From Bathymodiolus brooksi (Eukaryota; Mollusca; Bivalvia; Mytilida; Modiolidae), in contig OY804584.1 in assembly GCA_963680875.1 (NCBI GenBank), positions 91,634,031-91,698,030 on the forward strand: 64,000 nucleotides of DNA, in the 5' to 3' direction. Shown in pieces: positions 47,341-62,300 of the stretch; position 1 is the stretch's first letter, and the number at the start of each line of letters is the position of its first letter. The notes below the pieces were generated by a model, which worked only from the letters and a program-made list of their open reading frames with translations, was not told where the DNA came from and did no database searches. The translations under genes were made by a program, and so were the position numbers.

Positions 47341-50300
47341 CAGACTAGACAACTAAAGATAGAGCAACATAAATCCCACTTTAATGAGGGTGAACTCAGA
47401 CTAGACAACTAAAGATAGAGCAACATAAATCCCACTATAATGAGGGTGAACTTAGACTAGACAACTAAAGATAGAGCAACATAAATCCCACTATAATGAG
47501 GGTGAACTCAGACTAGACAACTAAAGATAGAGCAACATAAATCCCACTTTAAAGAGGGTGAACTCAGATTAGACAACTAAAGATAGAGCAACATAAATCC
47601 CACTATAATGAGGGTGAGCTCAGACTAGACAACTAAAGATAGAGCAACATGAATCCCACTTTAATGAGGGTGAACTCAGACTAGACAACTAAAGATAGAG
47701 CAACATAAATCCCACTATAATGAGGGTGAACTCAGACTAGACAACTAAAGATAGAGCAACATAAATCCCACTATAATGAGGGTGAACTCAGACTAGACAA
47801 CTAAAGATAGAGCAACATAAATCCCACTTTAATGAGGGTGAACTCAGATTAGACAACTAAAGATAGAGCAACATAAATCCCACTTTAATGAGGGTGAACT
47901 CAGACTAGACAACTAAAGATAGAGCAACATAAATCCCACTATAATGAGGGTGAACTCAGACTAGACAACTAAAGATAGAGCAACATAAATCCCACTATAC
48001 TGAGGGTGAACTCAGACTAGACAACTAAAGATAGAGCAACATGAATCCCACTATAATGAGGGTGAACTCAGACTAGACAACTAAAGATAGAGCAACATAA
48101 ATCCCACTTTAATGAGGATGAACTCAGACTAGACAACTAAAGATAGAGCAACATAAATCCCACTATAATGAGGGTGAACTCAGACTAGACAACTAAAGAT
48201 AGAGCAACATAAATCCCACTATAATGAGGGTGAACTCAGACTAGACAACTAAAGATAGAGAAACATAAATCCCACTTTAATGAGGGTGAACTCAGATTAG
48301 ACAACTAAAGATAGAGCAACATAAATCCCACTTTAATGAGGGTGAACTCAGACTAGACAACTAAAGATAGAGCAACATAAATCCCACTATAATGAGGGTG
48401 AACTCAGAATAGACAACTAAAGATAGAGCAACATAAATCCCACTATACTGAGGGTGAACTCAGACTAGACAACTAAAGATAGAGCAACATGAATCCCACT
48501 ATAATGAGGGTGAACTCAGACTAGACAACTAAAGATAGAGCAACATAAATCCCACTTTAATGAGGATGAACTCAGACTAGACAACTAAAGATAGAGCAAC
48601 ATAAATCCCACTATAATGAGGATGAACTCAGACTAGACAACTAAAGATAGAGCAACATAAATCCCACTTTTTTTTAGATTCTTTATTTCTCTTAAACCAT
48701 AATACATAAAGGTATAGAGATATGAAAATATGTACACTATTTACAATATATACAGACAGGTCATAACAAGAGGTTAACCGGGAGTCGACACACCTTTATT
48801 AATAATTCTGCCAAAACGACATAATTTTTGGAGTTCTATTTTTGAAGTTGATGTCATTAATAGTTTGAACTTTATTATGTTTGGATTTATACGAATGTTT
48901 TTCTTTATATAAATTTTTCTTTGATTGCCGAAATACTGACATTTAAATAGATAATGAAATTCATCTCCAATTTCTCCATTTTTACATAAGGGACACTATA
49001 ATGGGGGTGAACTCAGACTAGACAACTAAAGATAGAGCAACATGAGTCCCACTTTAATGAGGGTGAACTCAGACTAGACAACTAAAGATAGAGCAACATA
49101 AATCCCACTGTAATGAGGGTGAACTCAGACTAGACAACTAAAGATAGAGAAACATAAATCCCACTTTAATGAGGGTGAACTCAGACTAGACAACTAAAGA
49201 TAGAGCAACATAAATCCCACTATAATGAGGGTGAACTCAGACTAGACAACTATAGATAGAGCAACATGAATCCCACTATAATGAGGGTGAACTCAGACTA
49301 GACAACTAAAGATAGAGCAACATAAATCCCACTTTAATGAGGGTGAACTCAGACTAGACAACTAAAGATAGAGCAACATAAATCCCACTATAATGAGGGT
49401 GAACTCAGACTAGACAACTAAAGATAGAGCAACATAAATCCCACTTTAATGAGGGTGAACTCAGACTAGACAACTAAAGATAGAGCAACATAAATCCCAC
49501 TTTAATGAGGGTGAACTCAGAATAGACAACTAAAGATAGAGCAACATAAATCCCACTATAATGAGGGTGAACTCAGACTAGACAACTAAAGATAGAGCAA
49601 CATGAATCCCACTTTAATGAGGGTGAACTCAGACTAGACACCTAAAGATAGAGCAACATAAATCCCACTATAATGAGGGTGAACTCATACTAGACAACTA
49701 AAGATAGAGCAACATAAATCCCACTATAATGAGGGTGAACTCAGACAAGACAACTAAAGATAGAGCAACATAAATCCCACTATAATGAGGGTGAACTCAG
49801 ACTAGACAACTAAAGATAGAGCAACATAAATCCCACTTTAATGAGGGTGAACTCAGACTAGACAACTAAAGATAGAGCAACATAAATCCCACTATAATGA
49901 GGGTGAACTCAGACTAAACAACTAAAGAAAGAGCAACATAAATCCCACTTTAAAGAGGGTGAACTCAGACTAGACAACTAAAGATAGAACAACATAAATC
50001 CCACTATAATGAGGGTGAACTCAGACTAGACAACTAAAGATAGAGCAACATAAATCCCACTATAATGAGGGTGAACTCAGACTAGACAACTAAAGATAGA
50101 GCAACATAAATCCCACTTTAATGAGGATGAACTCAGACTAGACAACTAAAGATAGAGCAACATAAATCCCACTTTAATGAGGGTGAACTCAGACTAGACA
50201 ACTAAAGATAGAGCAACATAAATCCCACTATAATGAGGGTGAACTCAGACTAGACAACTAAAGATAGAGCAACATAAATCCCACTTTAATGAGGGTGAAC

Positions 50301-53300
50301 TCAGACTAGACAACTAAAGATAGAGCAACATAAATCCCACTTTAATGAGGGTGAACTCAGACTAGACAACTAAAGATAGAGCAACATGAATCCCACTTTA
50401 ATGAGGGTGAACTCAGACTAGACACCTAAAGATAGAGCAACATAAATCCCACTATAATGAGGGTGAACTCAGACTAGACAACTAAAGATAGAGCAACATA
50501 AATCCCACTATAATGAGGGTGAACTCAGACTAGACAACTAAAGATAGAGCAACATAAATCCCACTTTAATGAGGGTGAACTCAGACTAGACAACTAAAGA
50601 TAGAGCAACATAAATCCCACTTTAATGAGGGTGAACTCAGACTAGACAACTAAAGATAGAGCAACATAAATCCCACTATAATGAGGGTGAACTCAGACTA
50701 GACAACTAAAGATAGAGCAACATAAATCCCACTATAATGAGGGTGAACTCAGACTAGACAACTAAAGATAGAGCAACATAAATCCCACTATAATGAGGGT
50801 GAACTCAGACTAGACAACTAAAGATAGAGCAACATAAATCCCACTATACTGAGGGTGAACTCAGACTAGACAACTAAAGATAGAGCAACATGAATCCCAC
50901 TATAATGAGATTGAACTCAGACTAGACAACTAAAGATAGAGCAACATGAATCCCACTTTAATGAGGGTGAACTCAGACTAGACACCTAAAGATAGAGCAA
51001 CATAAACCCCACTATAATGAGGGTGAACTCAGACTAGACAACTAAAGATAGAGCAACATAAATCCCACTATAATGAGGGTGAACTCAGACAAGACAACTA
51101 AAGATAGAGCAACATAAATCCCACTATAATGAGGGTGAACTCAGACTAGACAACTAAAGATAGAGCAACATAAATCCCACTATAATGAGGGTGAACTCAG
51201 ACTAGACAACTAAAGATAGAGCAACATAAATCCCACTATAATGAGGGTGAACTCAGACTAAACAACTAAAGATAGAGCAACATAAATCCCACTTTAAAGA
51301 GGGTGAACTCAGACTAGACAACTAAAGATAGAGCAACATAAATCCCACTATAATGAGGGTGAACTCAGACTAGACAACTAAAGATAGAGCAACATAAATC
51401 CCACTATAATGAGGGTGAACTCAGACTAAACAACTAAAGATAGAGCAACATAAATCCCACTTTAAAGAGGGTGAACTCAGACTAGACAACTAAAGATAGA
51501 GCAACATAAATCCCACTATAATGAGGGTGAACTCAGACTAGACAACTAAAGATAGAGCAACATAAATCCCACTTTAATGAGGATGAACTCAGACTAGACA
51601 ACTAAAGATAGAGCAACATAAATCCCACTTTAATGAGGGTGAACTCAGACTAGACAACTAAAGATAGAGCAACATAAATCCCACTTTAATGAGGGTGAAC
51701 TCAGAATAGACAACTAAAGATAGAGCAACATAAATCCTACTATAATGAGGGTGAACTCAGACTAGACAACTAAAGATAGAGCAACATAAATCCCACTATA
51801 ATGAGGGTGAACTCATACTAGACAACTAAAGATAGAGCAACATAAATCCCACTTTAATGAGGGTGAACTCAGACTAGACAACTAAAGATAGAGCAACATA
51901 AATCCCACTATAATGAGGGTGAACTCAGACTAGACAACTAAAGATAGAGCAACATGAATCCCACTATAATGAGGGTTAACTCAGACTAGACAACTAAAGA
52001 TAGAGCAACATAAATCCCACTATAATGAGGGTGAACTCAGACTAGACAACTAAAGATAGAGCAACATGAATCCCACTATAATGAGGGTAAACTCAGACTA
52101 GACAACTAAAGATAGAGCAACATAAATCTCACTTTAATGAGGGTGAACTCAGACTAGACAACTAAAGATAGAGCAACATAAATCCCACTATAATTAGGGT
52201 GAACTCAGACTAGACAACTAAAGATAGAGCAACATAAATCCCACTATAATGAGGGTGAACTCAGACTAGACAACTAAAGATAGAGCAACATAAATCCCAC
52301 TATAATGAGGGTGAACTCAGAATAGACAACTAAAGATAGAGCAACATAAATCCTACTATAATGAGGGTGAACTCAGACTAGACAACTAAAGATAGAGCAA
52401 CATAAATCCCACTATAATGAGGGTGAACTCAGACTAGACAACTAAAGATAGAGCAACATAAATCCCACTTTAATGAGGGTGAACTCAGACTAGACAACTA
52501 AAGATAGAGCAACATAAATCCCACTATAATGAGGGTGAACTCAGACTAGATAACTAAAGATAGAGCAACATGAATCCCACTATAATGAGGGTGAACTCAG
52601 ACTAGACAACTAAAGATAGAGCAACATAAATCCCACTATAATGAGGGTGAACTCAGACTAGACAACTAAAGATAGAGCAACATGAATCCCACTATAATGA
52701 GGGTAAACTCAGACTAGACAACTAAAGATAGAGCAACATAAATCCAACTTTAATGAGGGTGAACTCAGACTAGACAACTAAAGATAGAGCAACATAAATC
52801 CCACTATAATGAGGGTGAACTCAGACTAGACAACTAATGATAGAGCAACATGAATCCCACTATAATGAGGGTGAACTCAGACTAGACAACTAAAGATAGA
52901 GCAACATAAATCCCACTATAATGAGGGTGAACTCAGACTAGACAACTAAAGATAGAGCAACATAAATCCCACTTTAATGAGGATGAACTCAGACTAGACA
53001 ACTAAAGATAGAGCAACATAAATCCCACTTTAATGAGGGTGAACTCAGACTAGACAACTAAAGATAGAGCAACATAAATCCCACTATAATGAGGGTGAAC
53101 TCAGAATAGACAACTAAAGATAGAGCAACATAAATCCTACTATAATGAGGGTGAACTCAGACTAGACAACTAAAGATAGAGCAACATAAATCCCACTATA
53201 ATGAGGGTGAACTCAGACTAGACAACTAAAGATAGAGCAACATAAATCCCACTATTATGAGGGTGAACTCAGACTAGACAACTAAAGATAGAGCAACATA

Positions 53301-56300
53301 AATCCCACTATAATGAGGGTGAACTCAGACTAGACAACTAAAGATAGAGCAACATAAATCCCACTTTAATGAGGGTGAACTCAGACTAGACAACTAAAGA
53401 TAGAGCAACATAAATCCCACTTTAATGAGGGTGAACTCAGACTAGACAACTAAAGATAGAGCAACATAAATCCCACTATAATGAGGGTGAACTCAGACTA
53501 GACAACTAATGATAGAGCAACATGAATCCCACTATAATGAGGGTGAACTCAGACTAGACAACTAAAGATAGAGCAACATGAATTCCACTATAATGAGGGT
53601 GAACTCAGACTAGACAACTAAAGATAGAGCAACATGAATCCCACTATAATGAGGGTGAACTCAGACTAGACAACTAAAGATAGAGCAACATAAATCCCAC
53701 TATAATGAGGGTGAACTCAGACTAGACAACTAAAGATAGAGCAACATAAATCCCACTTTAATGAGGATGAACTCAGACTAGACAACTAAAGATAGAGCAA
53801 CATAAATCCCACTTTAATGAGGGTGAACTCAGACTAGACAACTAAAGATAGAGCAACATAAATCCCACTATAATGAGGGTGAACTCAGAATAGACAACTA
53901 AAGATAGAGCAACATAAATCCTACTATAATGAGGGTGAACTCAGACTAGACAACTAAAGATAGAGCAACATAAATCCCACTATAATGAGGGTGAACTCAG
54001 ACTAGACAACTAAAGATAGAGCAACATAAATCCCACTATTATGAGGGTGAACTCAGACTAGACAACTAAAGATAGAGCAACATAAATCCCACTATAATGA
54101 GGGTGAACTCAGACTAGACAACTAAAGATAGAGCAACATAAATCCCACTTTAATGAGGGTGAACTCAGACTAGACAACTAAAGATAGAGCAACATAAATC
54201 CCACTTTAATGAGGGTGAACTCAGACTAGACAACTAAAGATAGAGCAACATAAATCCCACTTTAATGAGGGTGAACTCAGACTAGACAACTAAAGATAGA
54301 GCAACATAAATCCCACTATAATGAGGGTGAACTCAGACTAGACAACAAAAGATAGAGCAACATGAATCCCACTATAATGAGGGTGAACTCAGACTAGACA
54401 ACTAAAGATAGAGCAACATAAATCCCACTTTAATGAGGGTGAACTCAGACTAGACAACTAAAGATAGAGCAACATAAATCCCACTATAATGAGGGTGAAC
54501 TCAGACTAGACAACTAAAGATAGAGCAACATAAATCCCACTTTAATGAGGGTGAACTCAGACTAGACAACTAAAGATAGAGCAACATAGATCCCACTTTA
54601 ATGAGGGTGAATTCAGACTAGACAACTAAAGATAGAGCAACATAAATCCCACTATAATGAGGGTGAACTCAGACTAGACAACTAAAGATAGAGCAACATG
54701 AATCCCACTTTAATGAGGGTGAACTCAGACTAGACAACTAAAGATAGAGCAACATAAATCCCACTATAATGAGGGTGAACTCAGACTAGACAACTAAAGA
54801 TAGAGCAACATAAATCCCACTATAATGAGGGTGAACTCAGACAAGACAACTAAAGATAGAGCAACATAAATCCCACTATAATGAGGGTGAACTCAGACTA
54901 GACAACTAAAGATAGAGCAACATAAATCCCACTATAATGAGGGTGAACTCAGACTAGACAACTAAAGATAGAGCAACATAAATCCCACTTTAATGAGGGT
55001 GAACTCAGACTAGTCAACTAAAGATAGAGCAAAATAAATCCCACTATAATGAGGGTGAACTCAGACTAGAAAACTAAAGATAGAGCAACATGAATCCCAC
55101 TATAATGAGGGTGAACTCAGACTAGACAACTAAAGATAGAGCAACATAAATCCCACTTTAATGAGGGTGAACTCAGACTAGACAACTAAAGATAGAGCAA
55201 CATAAATCCCACTATAATGAGGGTGAACTCAGACTAGACAACTAAAGATAGAGCAACATGAATCCCACTATAATGAGGGTGAACTCAGACTAGACAACTA
55301 AAGATAGAGCAACATAAATCCCATTATAATGAGGGTGAACTCAGACTAGACAACTAAAGATAGAGCAACATAAATCCTACTTTAATGAGGATGAACTCAG
55401 ACTAGACAACTAAAGATAGAGCAACATAAATCCCACTATAATGAGGGTGAACTCAGACTAGACAACTAATGATAGAGCAACATGAATCCCACTATAATGA
55501 GGGTGAACTCAGACTAGACAACTAAAGATAGAGCAACATGAATTCCACTATAATGAGGGTGAACTCAGACTAGACAACTAAAGATAGAGCAACATGAATC
55601 CCACTATAATGAGGGTGAACTCAGACTAGACAACTAAAGATAGAGCAACATAAATCCCACTATAATGAGGGTGAACTCAGACTAGACAACTAAAGATAGA
55701 GCAACATAAATCCCACTTTAATGAGGATGAACTCAGACTAGACAACTAAAGATAGAGCAACATAAATCCCACTTTAATGAGGGTGAACTCAGACTAGACA
55801 ACTAAAGATAGAGCAACATAAATCCCACTATAATGAGGGTGAACTCAGAATAGACAACTAAAGATAGAGCAACATAAATCCTACTATAATGAGGGTGAAC
55901 TCAGACTAGACAACTAAAGATAGAGCAACATAAATCCCACTATAATGAGGGTGAACTCAGACTAGACAACTAAAGATAGAGCAACATAAATCCCACTATT
56001 ATGAGGGTGAACTCAGACTAGACAACTAAAGATAGAGCAACATAAATCCCACTATAATGAGGGTGAACTCAGACTAGACAACTAAAGATAGAGCAACATA
56101 AATCCCACTTTAATGAGGGTGAACTCAGACTAGACAACTAAAGATAGAGCAACATAAATCCCACTTTAATGAGGGTGAACTCAGACTAGACAACTAAAGA
56201 TAGAGCAACATAAATCCCACTTTAATGAGGGTGAACTCAGACTAGACAACTAAAGATAGAGCAACATAAATCCCACTATAATGAGGGTGAACTCAGACTA

Positions 56301-59300
56301 GACAACAAAAGATAGAGCAACATGAATCCCACTATAATGAGGGTGAACTCAGACTAGACAACTAAAGATAGAGCAACATAAATCCCACTTTAATGAGGGT
56401 GAACTCAGACTAGACAACTAAAGATAGAGCAACATAAATCCCACTATAATGAGGGTGAACTCAGACTAGACAACTAAAGATAGAGCAACATAAATCCCAC
56501 TTTAATGAGGGTGAACTCAGACTAGACAACTAAAGATAGAGCAACATAGATCCCACTTTAATGAGGGTGAATTCAGACTAGACAACTAAAGATAGAGCAA
56601 CATAAATCCCACTATAATGAGGGTGAACTCAGACTAGACAACTAAAGATAGAGCAACATGAATCCCACTTTAATGAGGGTGAACTCAGACTAGACAACTA
56701 AAGATAGAGCAACATAAATCCCACTATAATGAGGGTGAACTCAGACTAGACAACTAAAGATAGAGCAACATAAATCCCACTATAATGAGGGTGAACTCAG
56801 ACAAGACAACTAAAGATAGAGCAACATAAATCCCACTATAATGAGGGTGAACTCAGACTAGACAACTAAAGATAGAGCAACATAAATCCCACTATAATGA
56901 GGGTGAACTCAGACTAGACAACTAAAGATAGAGCAACATAAATCCCACTTTAATGAGGGTGAACTCAGACTAGTCAACTAAAGATAGAGCAAAATAAATC
57001 CCACTATAATGAGGGTGAACTCAGACTAGAAAACTAAAGATAGAGCAACATGAATCCCACTATAATGAGGGTGAACTCAGACTAGACAACTAAAGATAGA
57101 GCAACATAAATCCCACTTTAATGAGGGTGAACTCAGACTAGACAACTAAAGATAGAGCAACATAAATCCCACTATAATGAGGGTGAACTCAGACTAGACA
57201 ACTAAAGATAGAGCAACATGAATCCCACTATAATGAGGGTGAACTCAGACTAGACAACTAAAGATAGAGCAACATAAATCCCACTATAATGAGGGTGAAC
57301 TCAGACTAGACAACTAAAGATAGAGCAACATAAATCCTACTTTAATGAGGATGAACTCAGACTAGACAACTAAAGATAGAGCAACATAAATCCCACTTTA
57401 ATGAGGGTGAACTCAGACTAGACAACTAAAGATAGAGCAACATAAATCCCACTATAATGAGGGTGAACTCAGAATAGACAACTAAAGATAGAGCAACATA
57501 AATCCTACTATAATGAGGGTGAACTCAGACTAGACAACTAAAGATAGAGCAACATAAATCCCACTATAATGAGGGTGAACTCAGACTAGACAACTAAAGA
57601 TAGAGCAACATAAATCCCACTATTATGAGGGTGAACTCAGACTAGACAACTAAAGATAGAGCAACATAAATCCCACTATAATGAGGGTGAACTCAGACTA
57701 GACAACTAAAGATAGAGCAACATAAATCCCACTTTAATGAGGGTGAACTCAGACTAGACAACTAAAGATAGAGCAACATAAATCCCACTTTAATGAGGGT
57801 GAACTCAGACTAGACAACTAAAGATAGAGCAACATAAATCCCACTTTAATGAGGGTGAACTCAGACTAGACAACTAAAGATAGAGCAACATAAATCCCAC
57901 TATAATGAGGGTGAACTCAGACTAGACAACTATAGATAGAGCAACATGAATCCCACTATAATGAGGGTGAACTCAGACTAGACAACTAAAGATAGAGCAA
58001 CATAAATCCCACTTTAATGAGGGTGAACTCAGACTAGACAACTAAAGATAGAACAACATAAATCCCACTATAATGAGGGTGAACTCAGACTAGACAACTA
58101 AAGATAGAGCAACATAAATCCCACTTTAATGAGGGTGAACTCAGACTAGACAACTAAAGATAGAGCAACATAAATCCCACTTTAATGAGGGTGAACTCAG
58201 ACTAGACAACTAAAGATAGAGCAACATAAATCCCACTATAATGAGGGTGAACTCAGACTAGACAACTAAAGATAGAGCAACATGAATCCCACTTTAATGA
58301 GGGTGAACTCAGACTAGACACCTAAAGATAGAGCAACATAAATCCCACTATAATGATGGTGAACTCAGACTAGACAACTAAAGATAGAGCAACATAAATC
58401 CCACTATAATGAGGGTGAACTCAGACAAGACAACTAAAGATAGAGCAACATAAATCCCACTATAATGAGGGTGAACTCAGACTAGACAACTAAAGATAGA
58501 GCAACATAAATCCCACTTTAATGAGGGTGAACTCAGACTAGTCAACTAAAGATAGAGCAAAATAAATCCCACTATAATGAGGGTGAACTCAGACTAGAAA
58601 ACTAAAGATAGAGCAACATGAATCCCACTATAATGAGGGTGAACTCAGACTAGTCAACTAAAGATAGAGCAACATAAATCCCACTTTAATGAGGGTGAAC
58701 TCAGACTAGACAACTAATGATAGAGCAACATAAATCCCACTATAATGAGGGTGAACTCAGACTAGACAACTAAAGATAGAGCAACATAAATCCCACTTTA
58801 ATGAGGGTGAACTCAGACTAGACAACTAAAGATAGAGCAACATAAATCCCACTGTAATGAGGGTGAACTCAGAATAGACAACTAAAGATAGAGCAACATA
58901 AATCCTACTATAATGAGGGTGAACTCAGACTAGACAACTAAAGATAGAGCAACATAAATCCCACTTTAATGAGGGTGAACTCAGACTAGACAACTAAAGA
59001 TAGAGCAACATAAATCCCACTTTAATGAGGGTGAACTCAGACTAGACAACTAAAGATAGGGCAACATAAATCCCACTATAATGAGGGTGAACTCAGACTA
59101 GACAACTAAAGATAGAGCAACATGAATCCCACTATAATGAGGGTGAACTCAGACTAGACAACTAAAGATAGAGCAACATAAATCCCACTATAATGAGGGT
59201 GAACTCAGACTAGACAACTAAAGATAGAGCAACATGAATCCCACTATAATGAGGGTGAACTCAGACTAGACAACTAAAGATAGAGCAACATAAATCCCAC

Positions 59301-62300
59301 TTTAATGAGGGTGAACTCAGACTAGACAACTAAAGATAGAGCAACATGAATCCCACTATAATGAGGGTGAACTCAGACTAGACAACTAAAGATAGAGCAA
59401 CATAAATCCCACTATAATGAGGGTGAACTCAGACTAGACAACTAAAGATAGAGCAACATGAATCCCACTATAATGAGGGTGAACTCAGACTAGACAACTA
59501 AAGATAGAGCAACATAAATCCCACTTTAATGAGGGTGAACTCAGACTAGACAACTAAAGATAGAGCAACATAAATCCCACTATAATGAGGGTGAACTCAG
59601 ACTAGACAACTAATGATAGAGCAACATGAATTCCACTATAATGAGGGTGAACTCAGACTAGACAACTAAAGATAGAGCAACATGAATTCCACTATAATGA
59701 GGGTGAACTCAGACTAGACAACTAAAGATAGAGCAACATGAATCCCACTATAATGAGGGTGAACTCAGACTAGACAACTAAAGATAGAGCAACATAAATC
59801 CCACTATAATGAGGGTGAACTCAGACTAGACAACTAAAGATAGAGCAACATAAATCCCACTTTAATGAGGATGAACTCAGACTAGACAACTAAAGATAGA
59901 GCAACATAAATCCCACTTTAATGAGGGTGAACTCAGACTAGACAACTAAAGATAGAGCAACATAAATCCCACTATAATGAGGGTGAACTCAGACTAGACA
60001 ACTAAAGATAGAGCAACATAAATCCCACTTTAATGAGGGTGAACTCAGACTAGACAACTAAAGATAGAGCAACATAAATCCCACTATAATGAGGGTGAAC
60101 TTAGACTAGACAACTAAAGATAGAGCAACATAAATCCCACTATAATGAGGGTGAACTCAGACTAGACAACTAAAGATAGAGCAACATAAATCCCACTTTA
60201 AAGAGGGTGAACTCAGATTAGACAACTAAAGATAGAGCAACATAAATCCCACTATAATGAGGGTGAACTCAGACTAGACAACTAAAGATAGAGCAACATG
60301 AATCCCACTTTAATGAGGGTGAACTCAGACTAGACACCTAAAGATAGAGCAACATAAATCCCACTATAATGAGGGTGAACTCAGACTAGACAACTAAAGA
60401 TAGAGCAACATAAATCCCACTATAATGAGGGTGAACTCAGACTAGACAACTAAAGATAGAGCAACATAAATCCCACTTTAATGAGGGTGAACTCAGACTA
60501 GACAACTAAAGATAGAGCAACATAAATCCCACTTTAATGAGGGTGAACTCAGACTAGACAACTAAAGATAGAGCAACATAAATCCCACTATAATGAGGGT
60601 GAACTCAGACTAGACAACTAAAGATAGAGCAACATAAATCCCACTATACTGAGGGTGAACTCAGATTAGACAACTAAAGATAGAGCAACATGAATCCCAC
60701 TATAATGAGATTGAACTCAGACTAGACAACTAAAGATAGAGCAACATAAATCCCACTTTAATGAGGGTGAACTCAGACTAGACAAATAAAGATAGAGCAA
60801 CATGAATCCCACTATAATGAGGGTAAACTCAGACTAGACAACTAAAGATAGAGCAACATAAATCCCACTTTAATGAGGGTGAACTCAGACTAGACAACTA
60901 AAGATAGAGCAACATAAATCCCACTATAATGAGGGTGAACTCAGACTAGACAACTAAAGATAGAGCAACATGAATCCCACTATAATGAGGGTGAACTCAG
61001 ACTAGACAACTAAAGATAGAGCAACATGAATCCCACTATAATGAGGGTGAACTCAGACTAGACAACTAATGATAGAGCAACATAAATCCCACTATACTGA
61101 GGGTGAACTCAGATTAGACAACTAAAGATAGAGCAACATAAATCCCACTATAATGAGGGTGAACTCAGACTAGACAACTAAAGATAGAGCAACATGAATC
61201 CCACTATAATGAGGGTGAACTCAGACTAGACAACTAATGATAGAGCAACATAAATCCCACTTTAATGAGGGTGAACTCAGACTAGACAACTAAAGATAGA
61301 GCAACATAAATCCCACTTTAAAGAGGGTGAACTCAGATTAGACAACTAAAGATAGAGCAACATAAATCCCACTATAATGAGGGTGAACTCAGACTAGACA
61401 ACTAAAGATAGAGCAACATGAATCCCACTTTAATGAGGGTGAACTCAGACTAGACACCTAAAGATAGAGCAACATAAATCCCACTATAATGAGGGTGAAC
61501 TCAGACTAGACAACTAAAGATAGAGCAACATAAATCCCACTATAATGAGGGTGAACTCAGACTAGACAACTAAAGATAGAGCAACATAAATCCCACTTTA
61601 ATGAGGGTGAACTCAGACTAGACAACTAAAGATAGAGCAACATAAATCCCACTTTAATGAGGGTGAACTCAGACTAGACAACTAAAGATAGAGCAACATA
61701 AATCCCACTATAATGAGGGTGAACTCAGACTAGACAACTAAAGATAGAGCATCATAAATCCCACTATACTGAGGGTGAATTCAGATTAGACAACTAAAGA
61801 TAGAGCAACATGAATCCCACTATAATGAGATTGAACTCAGACTAGACAACTAAAGATAGAGCAACATAAATCCCACTATAATGAGGGTGAACTCAGACTA
61901 GACAACTAAAGATAGAGCAACATGAATCCCACTATAATGAGGGTAAACTCAGACTAGACAACTAAAGATAGAGCAACATAAATCCCACTTTAATGAGGGT
62001 GAACTCAGACTAGACAACTAAAGATAGAGCAACATAAATCCCACTATAATGAGGGTGAACTCAGACTAGACAACTAAAGATAGAGCAACATGAATCCCAC
62101 TATAATGAGGGTGAACTCAGACTAGACAACTAAAGATAGAGCAACATAAATCCCACTATAATGAGGGTGAACTCAGACTAGACAACTAAAGATAGAGCAA
62201 CATGAATCCCACTATAATGAGGGTGAACTCAGACTAGACAACTAATGATAGAGCAACATAAATCCCACTTTAATGAGGGTGAACTCAGACTAGACAACTA

